From Helicobacteraceae bacterium UBA6016 (GTDB taxonomy: Bacteria > Campylobacterota > Campylobacteria > Campylobacterales > UBA6016), in contig DIZY01000048.1 of assembly GCA_002428055.1 (NCBI GenBank), positions 14,790 through 21,231 of the forward strand: a DNA stretch of 6,442 nucleotides, given 5' to 3'. Positions 1-6,442 of this stretch are shown piece after piece (position 1 is the first letter of the stretch; each line of letters opens with the position of its first letter). The position numbers and the translations under genes are program-made. A model generated the notes under the pieces. That model ran no database searches. It was not told the origin of the DNA and saw only the letters and a program-made list of their open reading frames with translations.

Positions 1-1218
1 GATGTAAAGACAAAACAAATCTTTACTGAGCCAGGCGAAGGCAGACAAAAAGTAGGTAACTTTATTCAAGAAAATAATGTTGCTGAACTAATGAGCAAAG
101 AAGTAAAAGGTATACCGGTAACTTCTAAAGCAAAAAAATTAGAGTTTAGCGGTACGCATTATTTTGGTTTAACTTCTGTTAATCCTAACGATACTAGTAG
201 TACAGGCGTTAACGGTTCAACTGGTTTTGAACTTAGAAGAAACTATGTTCAAGTTAAAGCTTATTTCACGGATAAAGATTTCTTCCGTGTAACTCTTGAC
301 ACTACAAAAGAGATTGGTTCTTCAAAAACTTATGCTGATATGTATGCAAAATATGCATATTTATGGCTTGATAATGTACTTCCGTACACAGGCGTAGAAA
401 TCGGTATAGCACATAGACCATGGATTGACTACGAAGAGCACAATGCTTGGAAATACAGATCAATCAACAAGGTTGCGCTTGAACAAAAAACTAACGAAGT
501 TGATAACGGTCCAGACCTTATAAACTCTGCTGACCTAGGTTTTAACTTCAAAACAAAAACAGAGTATTTCACATCTGAAATCGGTATCTTCAACGGCGAA
601 GGTTATCATGCCGACAAAGCTGCTGCAAACCAAGAAAACAGCTCTGATCTATCTCTTGAGTGGAGACTAACAGGTCACCTACTAGGTAGCGGTAAAAAAG
701 TGGGCAAACAAGTAGCCGACAAAGATACTTATGCACACATCTCTACTTACGGTATGATCTCAAAAAACCACAAAGACAATGATGTTGTTGAAAACGACGC
801 AGCAGAGTATGACAGAAGTATATACGGTATCCACGCTGTTTATAACAACCCAATGTTCTTGCTTGCAGGTCAATACTATATAGCTAAAGATGATGCTCAA
901 AATGAGAGCGTAGGCGATAGCAAAGATTATAAAGGTTGGTCTATCAATGGTGAACTTAGACCTGTAAAAAACTGGACAGTTCTTGCTAGATACGATGTTA
1001 GCGATATAGATAAAAAAGCTAAACTAACTGGTAATGAATCAAAACTTCAAGATATGACATCTGCTCTTGTTGGTGTAGCTTACAAATACAATAAAAATGT
1101 TACATTTATAGCTTCTGGCAAACAAATAACTGACGATACAGAAACAAGCGCTCCTTCTACGCTAGCTGGTGTAAAAGAGAAAAATGTTTACATGTTTACA
1201 ACTGAAGTTAAATGGTAA
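1..1218 (+). CDS. Outer-membrane beta-barrel porin, 5'-truncated by window edge
   Basis: The reading frame is open from base 1, giving 405 visible residues to a TAA stop. The ATG at 91 is an internal methionine, since the frame is coding upstream of it and the conserved barrel start (KLEFSGTHYFGL) lies further in. The signal peptide and the true start are missing from the window. Evidence for a porin is the alternating polar/aromatic strand pattern (for example FELRRNYVQVKAYF, KYAYLWLDNVLPYTGVEIGI, HRPWIDYEEH, SADLGFNFKTKTEYFTSEIGIFNGEGYH) and the last residue Trp in TTEVKW, the usual C-terminal aromatic recognised by the BAM complex. The sequence resembles the Campylobacterota porins often annotated as OprO/OprP-like or simply porin; substrate specificity cannot be read. 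About 30-45 residues precede the first strand, perhaps a periplasmic or plug segment. The gene is followed by its own terminator, so transcription probably ends there. Confidence 0.88.
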   Translation, partial: DVKTKQIFTEPGEGRQKVGNFIQENNVAELMSKEVKGIPVTSKAKKLEFSGTHYFGLTSVNPNDTSSTGVNGSTGFELRRNYVQVKAYFTDKDFFRVTLDTTKEIGSSKTYADMYAKYAYLWLDNVLPYTGVEIGIAHRPWIDYEEHNAWKYRSINKVALEQKTNEVDNGPDLINSADLGFNFKTKTEYFTSEIGIFNGEGYHADKAAANQENSSDLSLEWRLTGHLLGSGKKVGKQVADKDTYAHISTYGMISKNHKDNDVVENDAAEYDRSIYGIHAVYNNPMFLLAGQYYIAKDDAQNESVGDSKDYKGWSINGELRPVKNWTVLARYDVSDIDKKAKLTGNESKLQDMTSALVGVAYKYNKNVTFIASGKQITDDTETSAPSTLAGVKEKNVYMFTTEVKW

Positions 1219-1244
1219 TCTAAAACTCTCCACACTCCTTGTTT

Positions 1245-1273
1245 AGGCGGGGCTTTTTGCTCCGCCTTTTTTT
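1245..1273 (+). terminator. Rho-independent terminator of the porin gene
   Basis: A 9-bp stem, AGGCGGGGC (1245-1253) pairing with GCTCCGCCT (1259-1267) with one G-T wobble, closes a TTTTT loop and runs directly into a T tract (1267-1273). It begins 27 bases after the porin stop codon. GC-rich stem, short loop and T run make this a textbook intrinsic terminator on the plus strand. Confidence 0.92.
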
Positions 1274-1287
1274 ATTTGATTTATGCT

Positions 1288-1314
1288 CTAATTTCCGGCT
1301 AAGCTGTAAATTAG
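1288..1314. repeat. Inverted repeat CTAATTT/AAATTAG
   Basis: CTAATTT (1288-1294) and AAATTAG (1308-1314) are perfect 7-base inverted arms around a 13-base spacer. It lies between the porin terminator and the thrC promoter. The arms are AT-rich, so the hairpin would be weak as RNA; an operator-like protein site is equally possible. No known regulator consensus is recognised. Confidence 0.4.
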
Positions 1315-1351
1315 GTCTTCAGCAGACTGCTTATGCGACTAGTCGCTTTTT
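1315..1351. repeat. Clustered small palindromes, the last followed by a T run
   Basis: Three short dyads lie together: GTCT/AGAC (1315-1318 with 1324-1327), AGCAG/CTGCT (1321-1325 with 1327-1331) and the perfect 12-base palindrome GCGACTAGTCGC (1335-1346), which is followed by TTTTT (1347-1351). The first two are mutually exclusive because they overlap. The third could form a 4-bp stem with a CTAG loop, giving at most a weak terminator. The function is unknown; it could be a binding site, a weak second terminator or the remains of a small intergenic repeat. Confidence 0.4.
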
Positions 1352-1385
1352 ATATTCCGCTAAACCCCTATGCAAAGCCCCATTT

Positions 1386-1394
1386 TGCTAAAAT
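1386..1394 (+). promoter_or_regulatory. Putative extended -10 promoter of thrC
   Basis: TG at 1386-1387, one spacer base, then TAAAAT at 1389-1394 gives an extended -10 element of the sigma-70 type. Campylobacterota promoters usually lack a clear -35 box, and none is seen here. Transcription would start near 1400-1402, leaving a leader of about 20 bases before the ATG at 1421. This position supports the ATG at 1421 over the upstream in-frame ATG at 1370, which would lie before the promoter. Confidence 0.6.
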
Positions 1395-1420
1395 ACACCC
1401 AAAAAACATGGGATTATTCG

Positions 1421-2884
1421 ATGAAATTTATTGAAACTAGAGGCAATGACGGACAAAAACCAGAAGAGGTTAGCTTCTCGTACGCACTACTAAATCCATC
1501 GGCAAGCTACGGCGGTCTTTACTCTCCATTACACCTACCAACTATAGATGTTGAGTTTTTGCTTGAGGCAAAAGATATGAGCTACAAAGAGCTGGCATAC
1601 AAACTTTTTAAAATTTTTGATATGGATATTGAAGACGGCTCACTCAAAAAAGCGCTTGACAGATATGATAGCTTTGATAGCGTAGATTCCGCCCCTATTG
1701 AGAAAATAGAGGAAAATCTATTTGTTTGCGAGCTCTATCACGGTCCTACGAGAGCTTTTAAAGATATGGCTCTTCAGCCGTTTGGTTCAATATTTTCAGA
1801 CCTTGCCAAAGAGCAAAACCAAAAATATCTAGTAATGACGGCAACAAGTGGCGATACGGGGCCGGCAGCGCTCAAAACACTCCAAAATGCAGAAAATGTA
1901 AAAGTCGTGTGCCTTTATCCGGAGGGCGGCACTAGCGACATCCAAAAGCTTCAAATGCTATCTCTTGACGGTGGCAATCTCAAAGTCATAGGGATAGATG
2001 GCACTTTTGACGATGCGCAAAGCGCACTAAAAGGGCTTCTTGCTTCCGCAGACTTTGGCGATAAGCTCGCACATGAAGGGTACAAAGTATCCGCCGCAAA
2101 CTCCGTAAACTTCGGAAGAATAGCGTTTCAGACTATCTACCACTTCTACGCCTATCTTCAACTTCTCGCAAAAAATGAGATAAAAATTGGTGAAAAGATA
2201 GATGTGATAGTTCCGTCCGGCAACTTCGGAAACGCCCTAGGTGCATACTACGCCAAAAGAATGGGTCTACCGATAGATAAAATCAAAATAGCCTCAAATG
2301 CCAACAACATACTAACGGAGCTTATCACAAACGGCTCATACGACCTAAACAAAAGAGAGCTAGTAAAGACTATATCTCCGGCGATGGATATACTTATCTC
2401 CTCAAATATAGAGAGAATACTCTTTGACAAATTTGGCTCAAAAAGAACAAAAGAGCTAATGGACGAGCTAAGCAAAAATAGATGCTATAAGCTAACAGAT
2501 AGCGAGCAGCAAGCGCTAAAGGACGATTTTGAAGCGGTATACGGCGATGACGACTACTCAAAAGAGATTATCGCCAAATACGCCGCAAAAGGGTACTTGA
2601 TGGATCCACACACCGCTCTATGTGCAAAGGCGCATGATGCGAACGGCAAAAAGACCGTGATGTATTCGACCGCCGAGTGGACGAAATTTTCGCCTAGCGT
2701 GCTAGAGGCTATCGAGCCGTCAAAAAAGGCTTTTAGAGACAAAGATGCAATTGCGCAGATAAAAAATAGCTTTTCGTTTACTCTCCATCCAGATATTGAA
2801 GCCCTTCTTACTTATGAGGCAAAAGACAAAAAGCCGATTAATGTGAGCGAGCTTGAGGGCGCCGTATTGGAGTTTTTGAAGTAA
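1421..2884 (+). CDS. thrC: Threonine synthase
   Basis: This PLP enzyme converts O-phospho-L-homoserine and water to L-threonine and phosphate, the last step of threonine synthesis; it is cytosolic. The 487-residue product is full length for the long E. coli/yeast-type class. It starts with the typical N-terminal sequence (MKFIETRGNDGQKPEEVSFS), with the GGLYSP motif at about 31-36. The PLP lysine is Lys114 in HGPTRAFKD (108-115). The ATSGDTG loop (141-147), the SANSVNFGR-like segment (225-233) and the glycine-rich PSGNFGNALG (265-274) fit cofactor and phosphate binding. The start at 1421 is chosen over an in-frame ATG at 1370 because family proteins begin here and an extended -10 box lies between the two. 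A weak GGGA (1410-1413) sits 7 bases ahead. No homoserine-pathway neighbours are present; the gene appears monocistronic, and its stop abuts a convergent gene. Confidence 0.96.
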   Translation: MKFIETRGNDGQKPEEVSFSYALLNPSASYGGLYSPLHLPTIDVEFLLEAKDMSYKELAYKLFKIFDMDIEDGSLKKALDRYDSFDSVDSAPIEKIEENLFVCELYHGPTRAFKDMALQPFGSIFSDLAKEQNQKYLVMTATSGDTGPAALKTLQNAENVKVVCLYPEGGTSDIQKLQMLSLDGGNLKVIGIDGTFDDAQSALKGLLASADFGDKLAHEGYKVSAANSVNFGRIAFQTIYHFYAYLQLLAKNEIKIGEKIDVIVPSGNFGNALGAYYAKRMGLPIDKIKIASNANNILTELITNGSYDLNKRELVKTISPAMDILISSNIERILFDKFGSKRTKELMDELSKNRCYKLTDSEQQALKDDFEAVYGDDDYSKEIIAKYAAKGYLMDPHTALCAKAHDANGKKTVMYSTAEWTKFSPSVLEAIEPSKKAFRDKDAIAQIKNSFSFTLHPDIEALLTYEAKDKKPINVSELEGAVLEFLK

Positions 2885-3316
2885 CTATAGCATTCCTTTG
2901 AGGCGCACCTTGTCTTTATCGTCAGCGGGTTTTACATAAGCCTCGTTGGCGTTTTTTTTGATGATGACCACTATTGTACCTACGGGCAAGCTATCTTTGT
3001 CGTACTTGCTTTTTTTGATAATAAAGTAGTCTAGCTCTTGCCCTTTTATGGTTACTTTTTTGTCGCTTGTTATCTTCCCAAACTCCCCGATTTCGATATT
3101 TATCTCTTTTGGAGTCGGAGCCTCTAGATGTGGTTCTTCTCTGACAACTACAGGTTCTTTTGAGAGTAGCTTGATTATGCTTCTTAACGCCAAAAAGAGA
3201 GAAGATATGCCTATTAGTGCGGATAAAGAGAGGGCAACAAGGGTAAATATACTGCTTGGCGAAATCCCCAGATTGCTTGCCAAAATCTCATTCAAATCAA
3301 ATAAAAACTTTTCCAT
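2885..3316 (-). CDS. Small membrane-anchored protein of unknown function, possible NfeD-like OB-fold
   Basis: I do not recognise this 143-residue protein. It has a short N-terminal stretch, one strong hydrophobic segment at about 23-45 (from IFTLVALS to LALRS), a positively charged edge (RSIIKLLSK), an acidic/proline linker at about 55-72, and a small beta-rich domain at about 76-133. The pattern of that domain (GEFGKIT, VTIKGQELDYF, LPVGTIVVII, AYVKP) is reminiscent of the OB-fold of NfeD-like proteins, where a Gly-rich strand, a P-x-G-T turn and a final V-x-P strand recur. This is pattern similarity only. The ATG lies 6 bases after the lolA stop, so it is almost certainly cotranscribed and perhaps translationally coupled; no good Shine-Dalgarno is seen. 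It ends in TAG directly against the thrC stop. By topology the domain would face the cytoplasm if the positive charges after the segment stay inside, but this is uncertain. Confidence 0.8.
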   Translation of the reverse strand: MEKFLFDLNEILASNLGISPSSIFTLVALSLSALIGISSLFLALRSIIKLLSKEPVVVREEPHLEAPTPKEINIEIGEFGKITSDKKVTIKGQELDYFIIKKSKYDKDSLPVGTIVVIIKKNANEAYVKPADDKDKVRLKGML

Positions 3317-3322
3317 CGGCTA

Positions 3323-3838
3323 CTATTTTATAATATCTATATCAGGTGTCGGCGTAAACTCAAATGATTTATTCGCAATAGGTATATTTTTTTTACGGTT
3401 TGAAAAGATAATTTCAGTATCGTTTTCGAGAGAGTCTTTGTAGGTTAGCTTCTCTATCATGCCGCTTGAAACGCTAAAGCGATAGGTTGTATCTCCATCT
3501 TTTGCGCTGTACTCATCCTTACCTTCCGGTTTTGCTTTTTTGAGTATCGACTCTAGCGATATGGAGTTTCTCTTTTTGAGATATTTTGCTTGGGATAGCT
3601 CCGGCTCGTATATTATGACGCTCTCATCGTTTACAAAGACGCTTTTTTTGACAGGTTTTGTGTACTCCCAAAGAGCAAGGCTTGGTTTTTTGGCGGCAAG
3701 CCGACCGCTATATACTATCTTTTTGCCGGATTTATTTTTGACAGTCTGTACAAAATTCGCCTCAAACGATTCATAGTCAAAGCTAAGTCCAAAGAGAGAA
3801 GCCGCAAGAGCCGTACAAATAAAAACTTTTTTTATCAC
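3323..3838 (-). CDS. lolA: Outer-membrane lipoprotein carrier protein LolA
   Basis: LolA is the periplasmic chaperone that takes lipoproteins from the inner-membrane Lol ABC transporter and delivers them to the outer membrane. The 171-residue product has a signal peptide (MIKKVFICTALAASLFGLS, cleaved around residue 19-20) for Sec export. The family pattern follows: FEANFVQTV near 25-33, GRLAAKKPSLALWEYTKP (45-62, matching the strand with the conserved KP...W and Y/P), VNDESVIIYEPELSQA (69-84), and a C-terminal strand FEFTPTPDIDII. It is somewhat shorter than E. coli LolA, as expected for this phylum. The start is GTG, not ATG; it is supported by AAGGTGA 7 bases upstream and by the signal peptide beginning there. 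It leads a two-gene minus-strand unit with the small membrane protein and is divergent from secA. Confidence 0.9.
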   Translation of the reverse strand: MIKKVFICTALAASLFGLSFDYESFEANFVQTVKNKSGKKIVYSGRLAAKKPSLALWEYTKPVKKSVFVNDESVIIYEPELSQAKYLKKRNSISLESILKKAKPEGKDEYSAKDGDTTYRFSVSSGMIEKLTYKDSLENDTEIIFSNRKKNIPIANKSFEFTPTPDIDIIK

Positions 3839-3845
3839 CTTCTGG

Positions 3846-3852
3846 TCACCTT
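3846..3852 (-). promoter_or_regulatory. Ribosome binding site fixing the GTG start of lolA
   Basis: On the minus strand AAGGTGA lies 7 bases before the GTG at 3838 and matches the 3' half of the AGGAGGTGA consensus. A second AAGGTGA overlaps the GTG start codon itself, so the site is duplicated 12 bases apart. The first copy has the right spacing and decides the start. Confidence 0.65.
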
Positions 3853-3862
3853 TTTTATTATA

Positions 3863-3868
3863 AGTATA
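3863..3868 (-). promoter_or_regulatory. Putative -10 box of the lolA operon
   Basis: On the minus strand the sequence GCTATACTTATAAT holds two overlapping -10 candidates, TATACT (3868-3863) and a perfect TATAAT (3862-3857). TATACT would put the transcript start near 3856, leaving the ribosome binding site intact; TATAAT would start it inside that site, so the upstream box is preferred. No -35 box is evident. Confidence 0.5.
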
Positions 3869-3900
3869 GCTTTTAGGGGATTAAGCTTTTATCGATGTTT

Positions 3901-3909
3901 TGGTAATAT
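3901..3909 (+). promoter_or_regulatory. Putative extended -10 promoter of secA
   Basis: TG at 3901-3902, one base, then TAATAT at 3904-3909 matches an extended -10 element (4 of 6 to TATAAT). Transcription would begin near 3916, leaving about 29 bases before the secA ATG at 3945. The two promoters of the divergent region would then fire from opposite ends about 35 bases apart. Confidence 0.4.
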
Positions 3910-3944
3910 CTACGACAAATTCAAGCGTTTGGGAACTTTTTAAA

Positions 3945-6407
3945 ATGATTAAAGCTATCGTCAATAAGATAATGGGCACAAGAAATGAAAAAGAGCTAAA
4001 AGCGTACAGAAAAAAGCTAGCTTCCGTAAATGCGCTTGAGCCAAAATATGCCGCAATGAGCGATGATGAGCTAAAAGTCTCGTTTAATGATTTGAGGGCA
4101 TCCGTTGTGGACGGAGTCAGCCTTGATAGCGTACTTTTTGACTCTTTTGCGATAACCAGAGAGGCTTCAAAAAGAGCGCTAGGAATGCGTCATCATGATG
4201 TACAAATCATAGGCGGTATGGTACTAAACGACGGCAAAATAGCCGAGATGAAGACGGGCGAGGGTAAAACTCTTGTCGCTACTCTTGCGGTAATACTAAA
4301 TGCTATGACGGGTGACGGCGTACATATCATAACCGTCAACGACTATTTGGCAAAAAGGGACGCTACGGAGATGGGCGTACTCTACAACTTCCTAGGTTTT
4401 TCGGTCGGAGCGATACTTTCCGACGAGGACGATGAGGCAGTCAAAAAAGCGGCATACGATGCGGACATTACATACGGCACAAACAACGAATTCGGCTTTG
4501 ACTACCTAAGAGACAATATGAAGTACTCAAGAGCTTCGCAGGTACAAAGAAACCATCACTTTGCCATCGTAGACGAAGTGGACTCGATACTTATAGACGA
4601 AGCTAGAACGCCGCTAATTATCTCCGGCCCTACAAAATCTTTTATGGGGCAGTATGAAAAAGCCAACGAGGTCGCCATGGGGCTTGAGATTGAAAAGCAC
4701 TTTACGGTGGACGAGAAAAATAGGGTAATACTTATGACGGAAGAGGGCATCCGTTACGCCGAAGAGCTTTTTGATGTCGGCAATCTATACGACCTTGAGA
4801 ATGCCGTGCTTTCGCACAGGCTAGACCAAGCGTTAAAAGCCCAATATCTGTTTAAAATAGATGTGGATTATGTTGTTAGGGACGGCGAGATTATTATCGT
4901 TGATGAGTTTACTGGTAGGCTATCCGAGGGCAAGAGATACTCCGAGGGACTTCATCAAGCGCTTGAGACAAAAGAGGGCGTACTTATCAAAGAAGAGAGT
5001 CAGACGCTAGCCGACATCACATTCCAAAACTACTTCAGGCTATATAATAAGCTAGCCGGTATGACGGGTACGGCGCAGACTGAAGCGACTGAGTTTAGCG
5101 AGATATACGGGCTTGATGTTATCTCTATACCTACAAATGTGCCTGTTGCAAGAGAAGATATGAACGACCTTATCTTCAAAACTGAAGAGGAAAAGTTCGA
5201 GGCGGTTATCAAAAAGATAGGCGAGCTGAGCACAAAAGGGCAACCGATACTTATAGGTACCGCCTCTATCGAAAAGAGCGAAACCCTGCATGAAGTTCTC
5301 AAAAAAGAGAGAATACCGCATACGGTGCTAAACGCAAAAAACCATGAGCAAGAGGCTGAAATAATCAAGCTTGCGGGGGTAAAAGGCGCAGTTACCGTGG
5401 CTACAAACATGGCTGGGCGAGGTGTTGACATCAAGATAACCGATGATGTAAAAGCGTTAGGTGGTCTTGCAATCATCGGTACGGAAAGGCATGAGAGCCG
5501 CCGTATTGACAATCAGCTAAGGGGGCGAAGCGGTAGACAGGGCGATCCGGGCTTTAGCCAGTTTTATCTAAGCCTTGACGATACGCTTCTTAGAATATTC
5601 GGAAGTGAAAAAATCAAATCTATCATGAATAGACTAGGGCTTGAAAGGGGCGAGCATATCGACTCCAAGCTTGTTACAAACGCCGTTGAAAAAGCGCAGA
5701 AAAAAGTGGAGAGTATGCACTATGAGAGCAGAAAACACCTTCTTGAATACGACGACATCGCAAATGCACAGAGAAAAATAATATACGGCTTTAGAAATGA
5801 CCTTTTGACTCTTGATTTTGATATATCCGCAAAAATTGACGAGAATAGAACTGTTTATGTGACTAATATTTTGGCCGATGCTGGAATATTTGAAGGGCTT
5901 GAAAAAGAAGATTTCAATATAGAAAAAGTGTGCGAACTTCTGCTTGAAGACATCGGTCTTGGCGTGCCTGTTCAGGAGATGGAAGGTCTTGAGTATGAAG
6001 AGCTAAAAGAGAAAGTCTATGCGGCGATGAGCAGATACTACGAAGCCAAACTTGCAATACTTGAAGATACGCAAAGAAAAGAGATAGAGCGAATTCTTTA
6101 TCTTCAGACACTTGACGAGGCATGGAGAGAGCATCTTTATCAGATGGACATTCTAAAGACGGGAATAGGGCTAAGAGGCTACAACCAAAAAGACCCGCTT
6201 GTCGAGTACAAAAAAGAGAGCTACAAGCTATTTACCGAGCTAGTCGAAACGGTCAAAATCAATGCAGTAAGAGTGCTTCACTCTTTTAGAATAGGCAGTG
6301 ATACGACTGCGGAGGGCATAGAAGAGGCGGATGAGCCTATAGATATAGTACCGACGGCTCAAAAAAGAGAAGAGCGTCTGAAAAATTACGACAAAAAGAA
6401 AAGCTAG
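3945..6407 (+). CDS. secA: Protein translocase ATPase SecA (no C-terminal zinc tail)
   Basis: SecA is the motor ATPase that pushes unfolded pre-proteins through SecYEG at the inner membrane. The 820-residue product has the expected order: N-terminal helix and NBD1 with Walker A MKTGEGKT (102-109, Lys108) and Walker B VDEVDS (209-214); DEART (218-222); the pre-protein cross-linking domain (roughly 225-370); MTGTA (373-377); NBD2 with ATNMAGRGVDI (486-496) and QLRGRSGRQGDPG (524-536, arginine finger); the scaffold helix with EYDDIANAQRKIIY (601-614); the wing domain; and the two-helix finger with GIGLRGYNQKDP (740-751). The tail ends in a Lys/Glu-rich linker (REERLKNYDKKKS) with no CxCxSGxxxxxCH zinc-binding motif. 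The ATG at 3945 is chosen over an in-frame TTG at 3900 because family proteins begin with this helix (MIKAIVNKIMG) and the TTG precedes the likely promoter. A weak GGGAA lies 9 bases upstream. It is divergent from lolA. Confidence 0.97.
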   Translation: MIKAIVNKIMGTRNEKELKAYRKKLASVNALEPKYAAMSDDELKVSFNDLRASVVDGVSLDSVLFDSFAITREASKRALGMRHHDVQIIGGMVLNDGKIAEMKTGEGKTLVATLAVILNAMTGDGVHIITVNDYLAKRDATEMGVLYNFLGFSVGAILSDEDDEAVKKAAYDADITYGTNNEFGFDYLRDNMKYSRASQVQRNHHFAIVDEVDSILIDEARTPLIISGPTKSFMGQYEKANEVAMGLEIEKHFTVDEKNRVILMTEEGIRYAEELFDVGNLYDLENAVLSHRLDQALKAQYLFKIDVDYVVRDGEIIIVDEFTGRLSEGKRYSEGLHQALETKEGVLIKEESQTLADITFQNYFRLYNKLAGMTGTAQTEATEFSEIYGLDVISIPTNVPVAREDMNDLIFKTEEEKFEAVIKKIGELSTKGQPILIGTASIEKSETLHEVLKKERIPHTVLNAKNHEQEAEIIKLAGVKGAVTVATNMAGRGVDIKITDDVKALGGLAIIGTERHESRRIDNQLRGRSGRQGDPGFSQFYLSLDDTLLRIFGSEKIKSIMNRLGLERGEHIDSKLVTNAVEKAQKKVESMHYESRKHLLEYDDIANAQRKIIYGFRNDLLTLDFDISAKIDENRTVYVTNILADAGIFEGLEKEDFNIEKVCELLLEDIGLGVPVQEMEGLEYEELKEKVYAAMSRYYEAKLAILEDTQRKEIERILYLQTLDEAWREHLYQMDILKTGIGLRGYNQKDPLVEYKKESYKLFTELVETVKINAVRVLHSFRIGSDTTAEGIEEADEPIDIVPTAQKREERLKNYDKKKS

Positions 6408-6442
6408 TTGAACCATTTGATTAAATATGAAATTTTAAGAGC
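6408..6442 (+). CDS. Possible start of the next gene, cut by window edge
   Basis: Directly after the secA TAG, the frame starting with TTG (6408) stays open to the window end, reading about (M)NHLIKYEILR. The other two forward frames have stops within the same 35 bases (TGA at 6409-6411, TAA at 6422-6424). A second TTG in the same frame lies at 6417. An amphipathic start like this could lead into a membrane protein. In Campylobacterota a LolC/LolE-type permease is, from memory, often placed after secA, which would suit the adjacent lolA. Eleven residues are far too few to identify it, and no ribosome binding site is clear. Confidence 0.3.
   Translation, partial: MNHLIKYEILR

Noticed and set aside
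91..93. ATG as the porin start
   Set aside because: The frame is open and coding-like from base 1, and a start here would leave the protein without a signal peptide.
1370..1420. In-frame upstream ATG that would add 17 residues to ThrC
   Set aside because: The added residues do not resemble the family N-terminus, and an extended -10 box (1386-1394) lies inside the extension.
2940..2959. Possible thrC terminator GCC-TCGTT-GGC followed by eight T
   Set aside because: The stem is only 3 bp, and the T run is explained by Lys/Asn codons of the opposite gene.
3048..3443. 131-codon plus-strand open frame across the lolA/small-protein junction
   Set aside because: It runs antisense to two better supported genes; the product is low-complexity Ser/Ile/Phe-rich with no start signal.
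3900..3944. In-frame TTG that would add 15 residues to SecA
   Set aside because: SecA proteins of this group start at the helix encoded from 3945; the TTG overlaps the likely promoter and has no ribosome binding site.
5030..5512. 160-codon open frame antisense to secA
   Set aside because: Ser/Ile/Phe-rich product typical of the reverse complement of a real gene; it lies entirely over conserved SecA motifs and has no recognisable domain.
1..6442. A new defence, mobile or biosynthetic system
   Set aside because: All substantial genes are housekeeping or envelope genes with ordinary architecture; no transposase, integrase, toxin-antitoxin pair, CRISPR repeats or retron-like RNA could be seen.

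Overview
The window reads as an ordinary chromosomal segment of a Campylobacterota (epsilonproteobacterial) genome, most like the Sulfurimonas/Sulfuricurvum group. The assignment rests on three things: the style of the outer-membrane porin at the left end, the moderately AT-rich, Lys/Ile-rich coding sequence, and a lolA gene divergent from secA. I recall that gene pairing as common in this phylum. No mobile element, CRISPR array, tRNA or rRNA is visible.

Layout from left to right. Bases 1-1218 hold the 3' part of a beta-barrel porin gene; its signal peptide lies outside the window. A strong intrinsic terminator follows. An approximately 200-base intergenic stretch then carries several small inverted repeats and ends in an extended -10 promoter. 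Next is thrC (threonine synthase, 1421-2884, +). It meets a convergent minus-strand pair with no base between the stop codons. That pair, read from right to left, is lolA (GTG start at 3838) and, 6 bases after it, a small gene for a membrane-anchored protein of unknown function (3316-2885). A 106-base divergent promoter region separates lolA from secA (3945-6407, +), the ATPase of the Sec export machine. An open frame starts directly after the secA stop and leaves the window.

Functionally, the right half is about envelope biogenesis. SecA drives pre-proteins, including lipoprotein precursors and porins, through SecYEG. LolA carries released lipoproteins across the periplasm. The porin at the left is a typical Sec client. 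thrC is a housekeeping amino-acid gene and looks unrelated in function.

I found no convincing new system. The points worth a second look are modest: a SecA without the C-terminal zinc-binding tail, an uncharacterised membrane-anchored protein with a possible NfeD-like OB-fold tied to lolA, a zero-gap convergent gene junction without a visible terminator, and a cluster of inverted repeats ahead of thrC.
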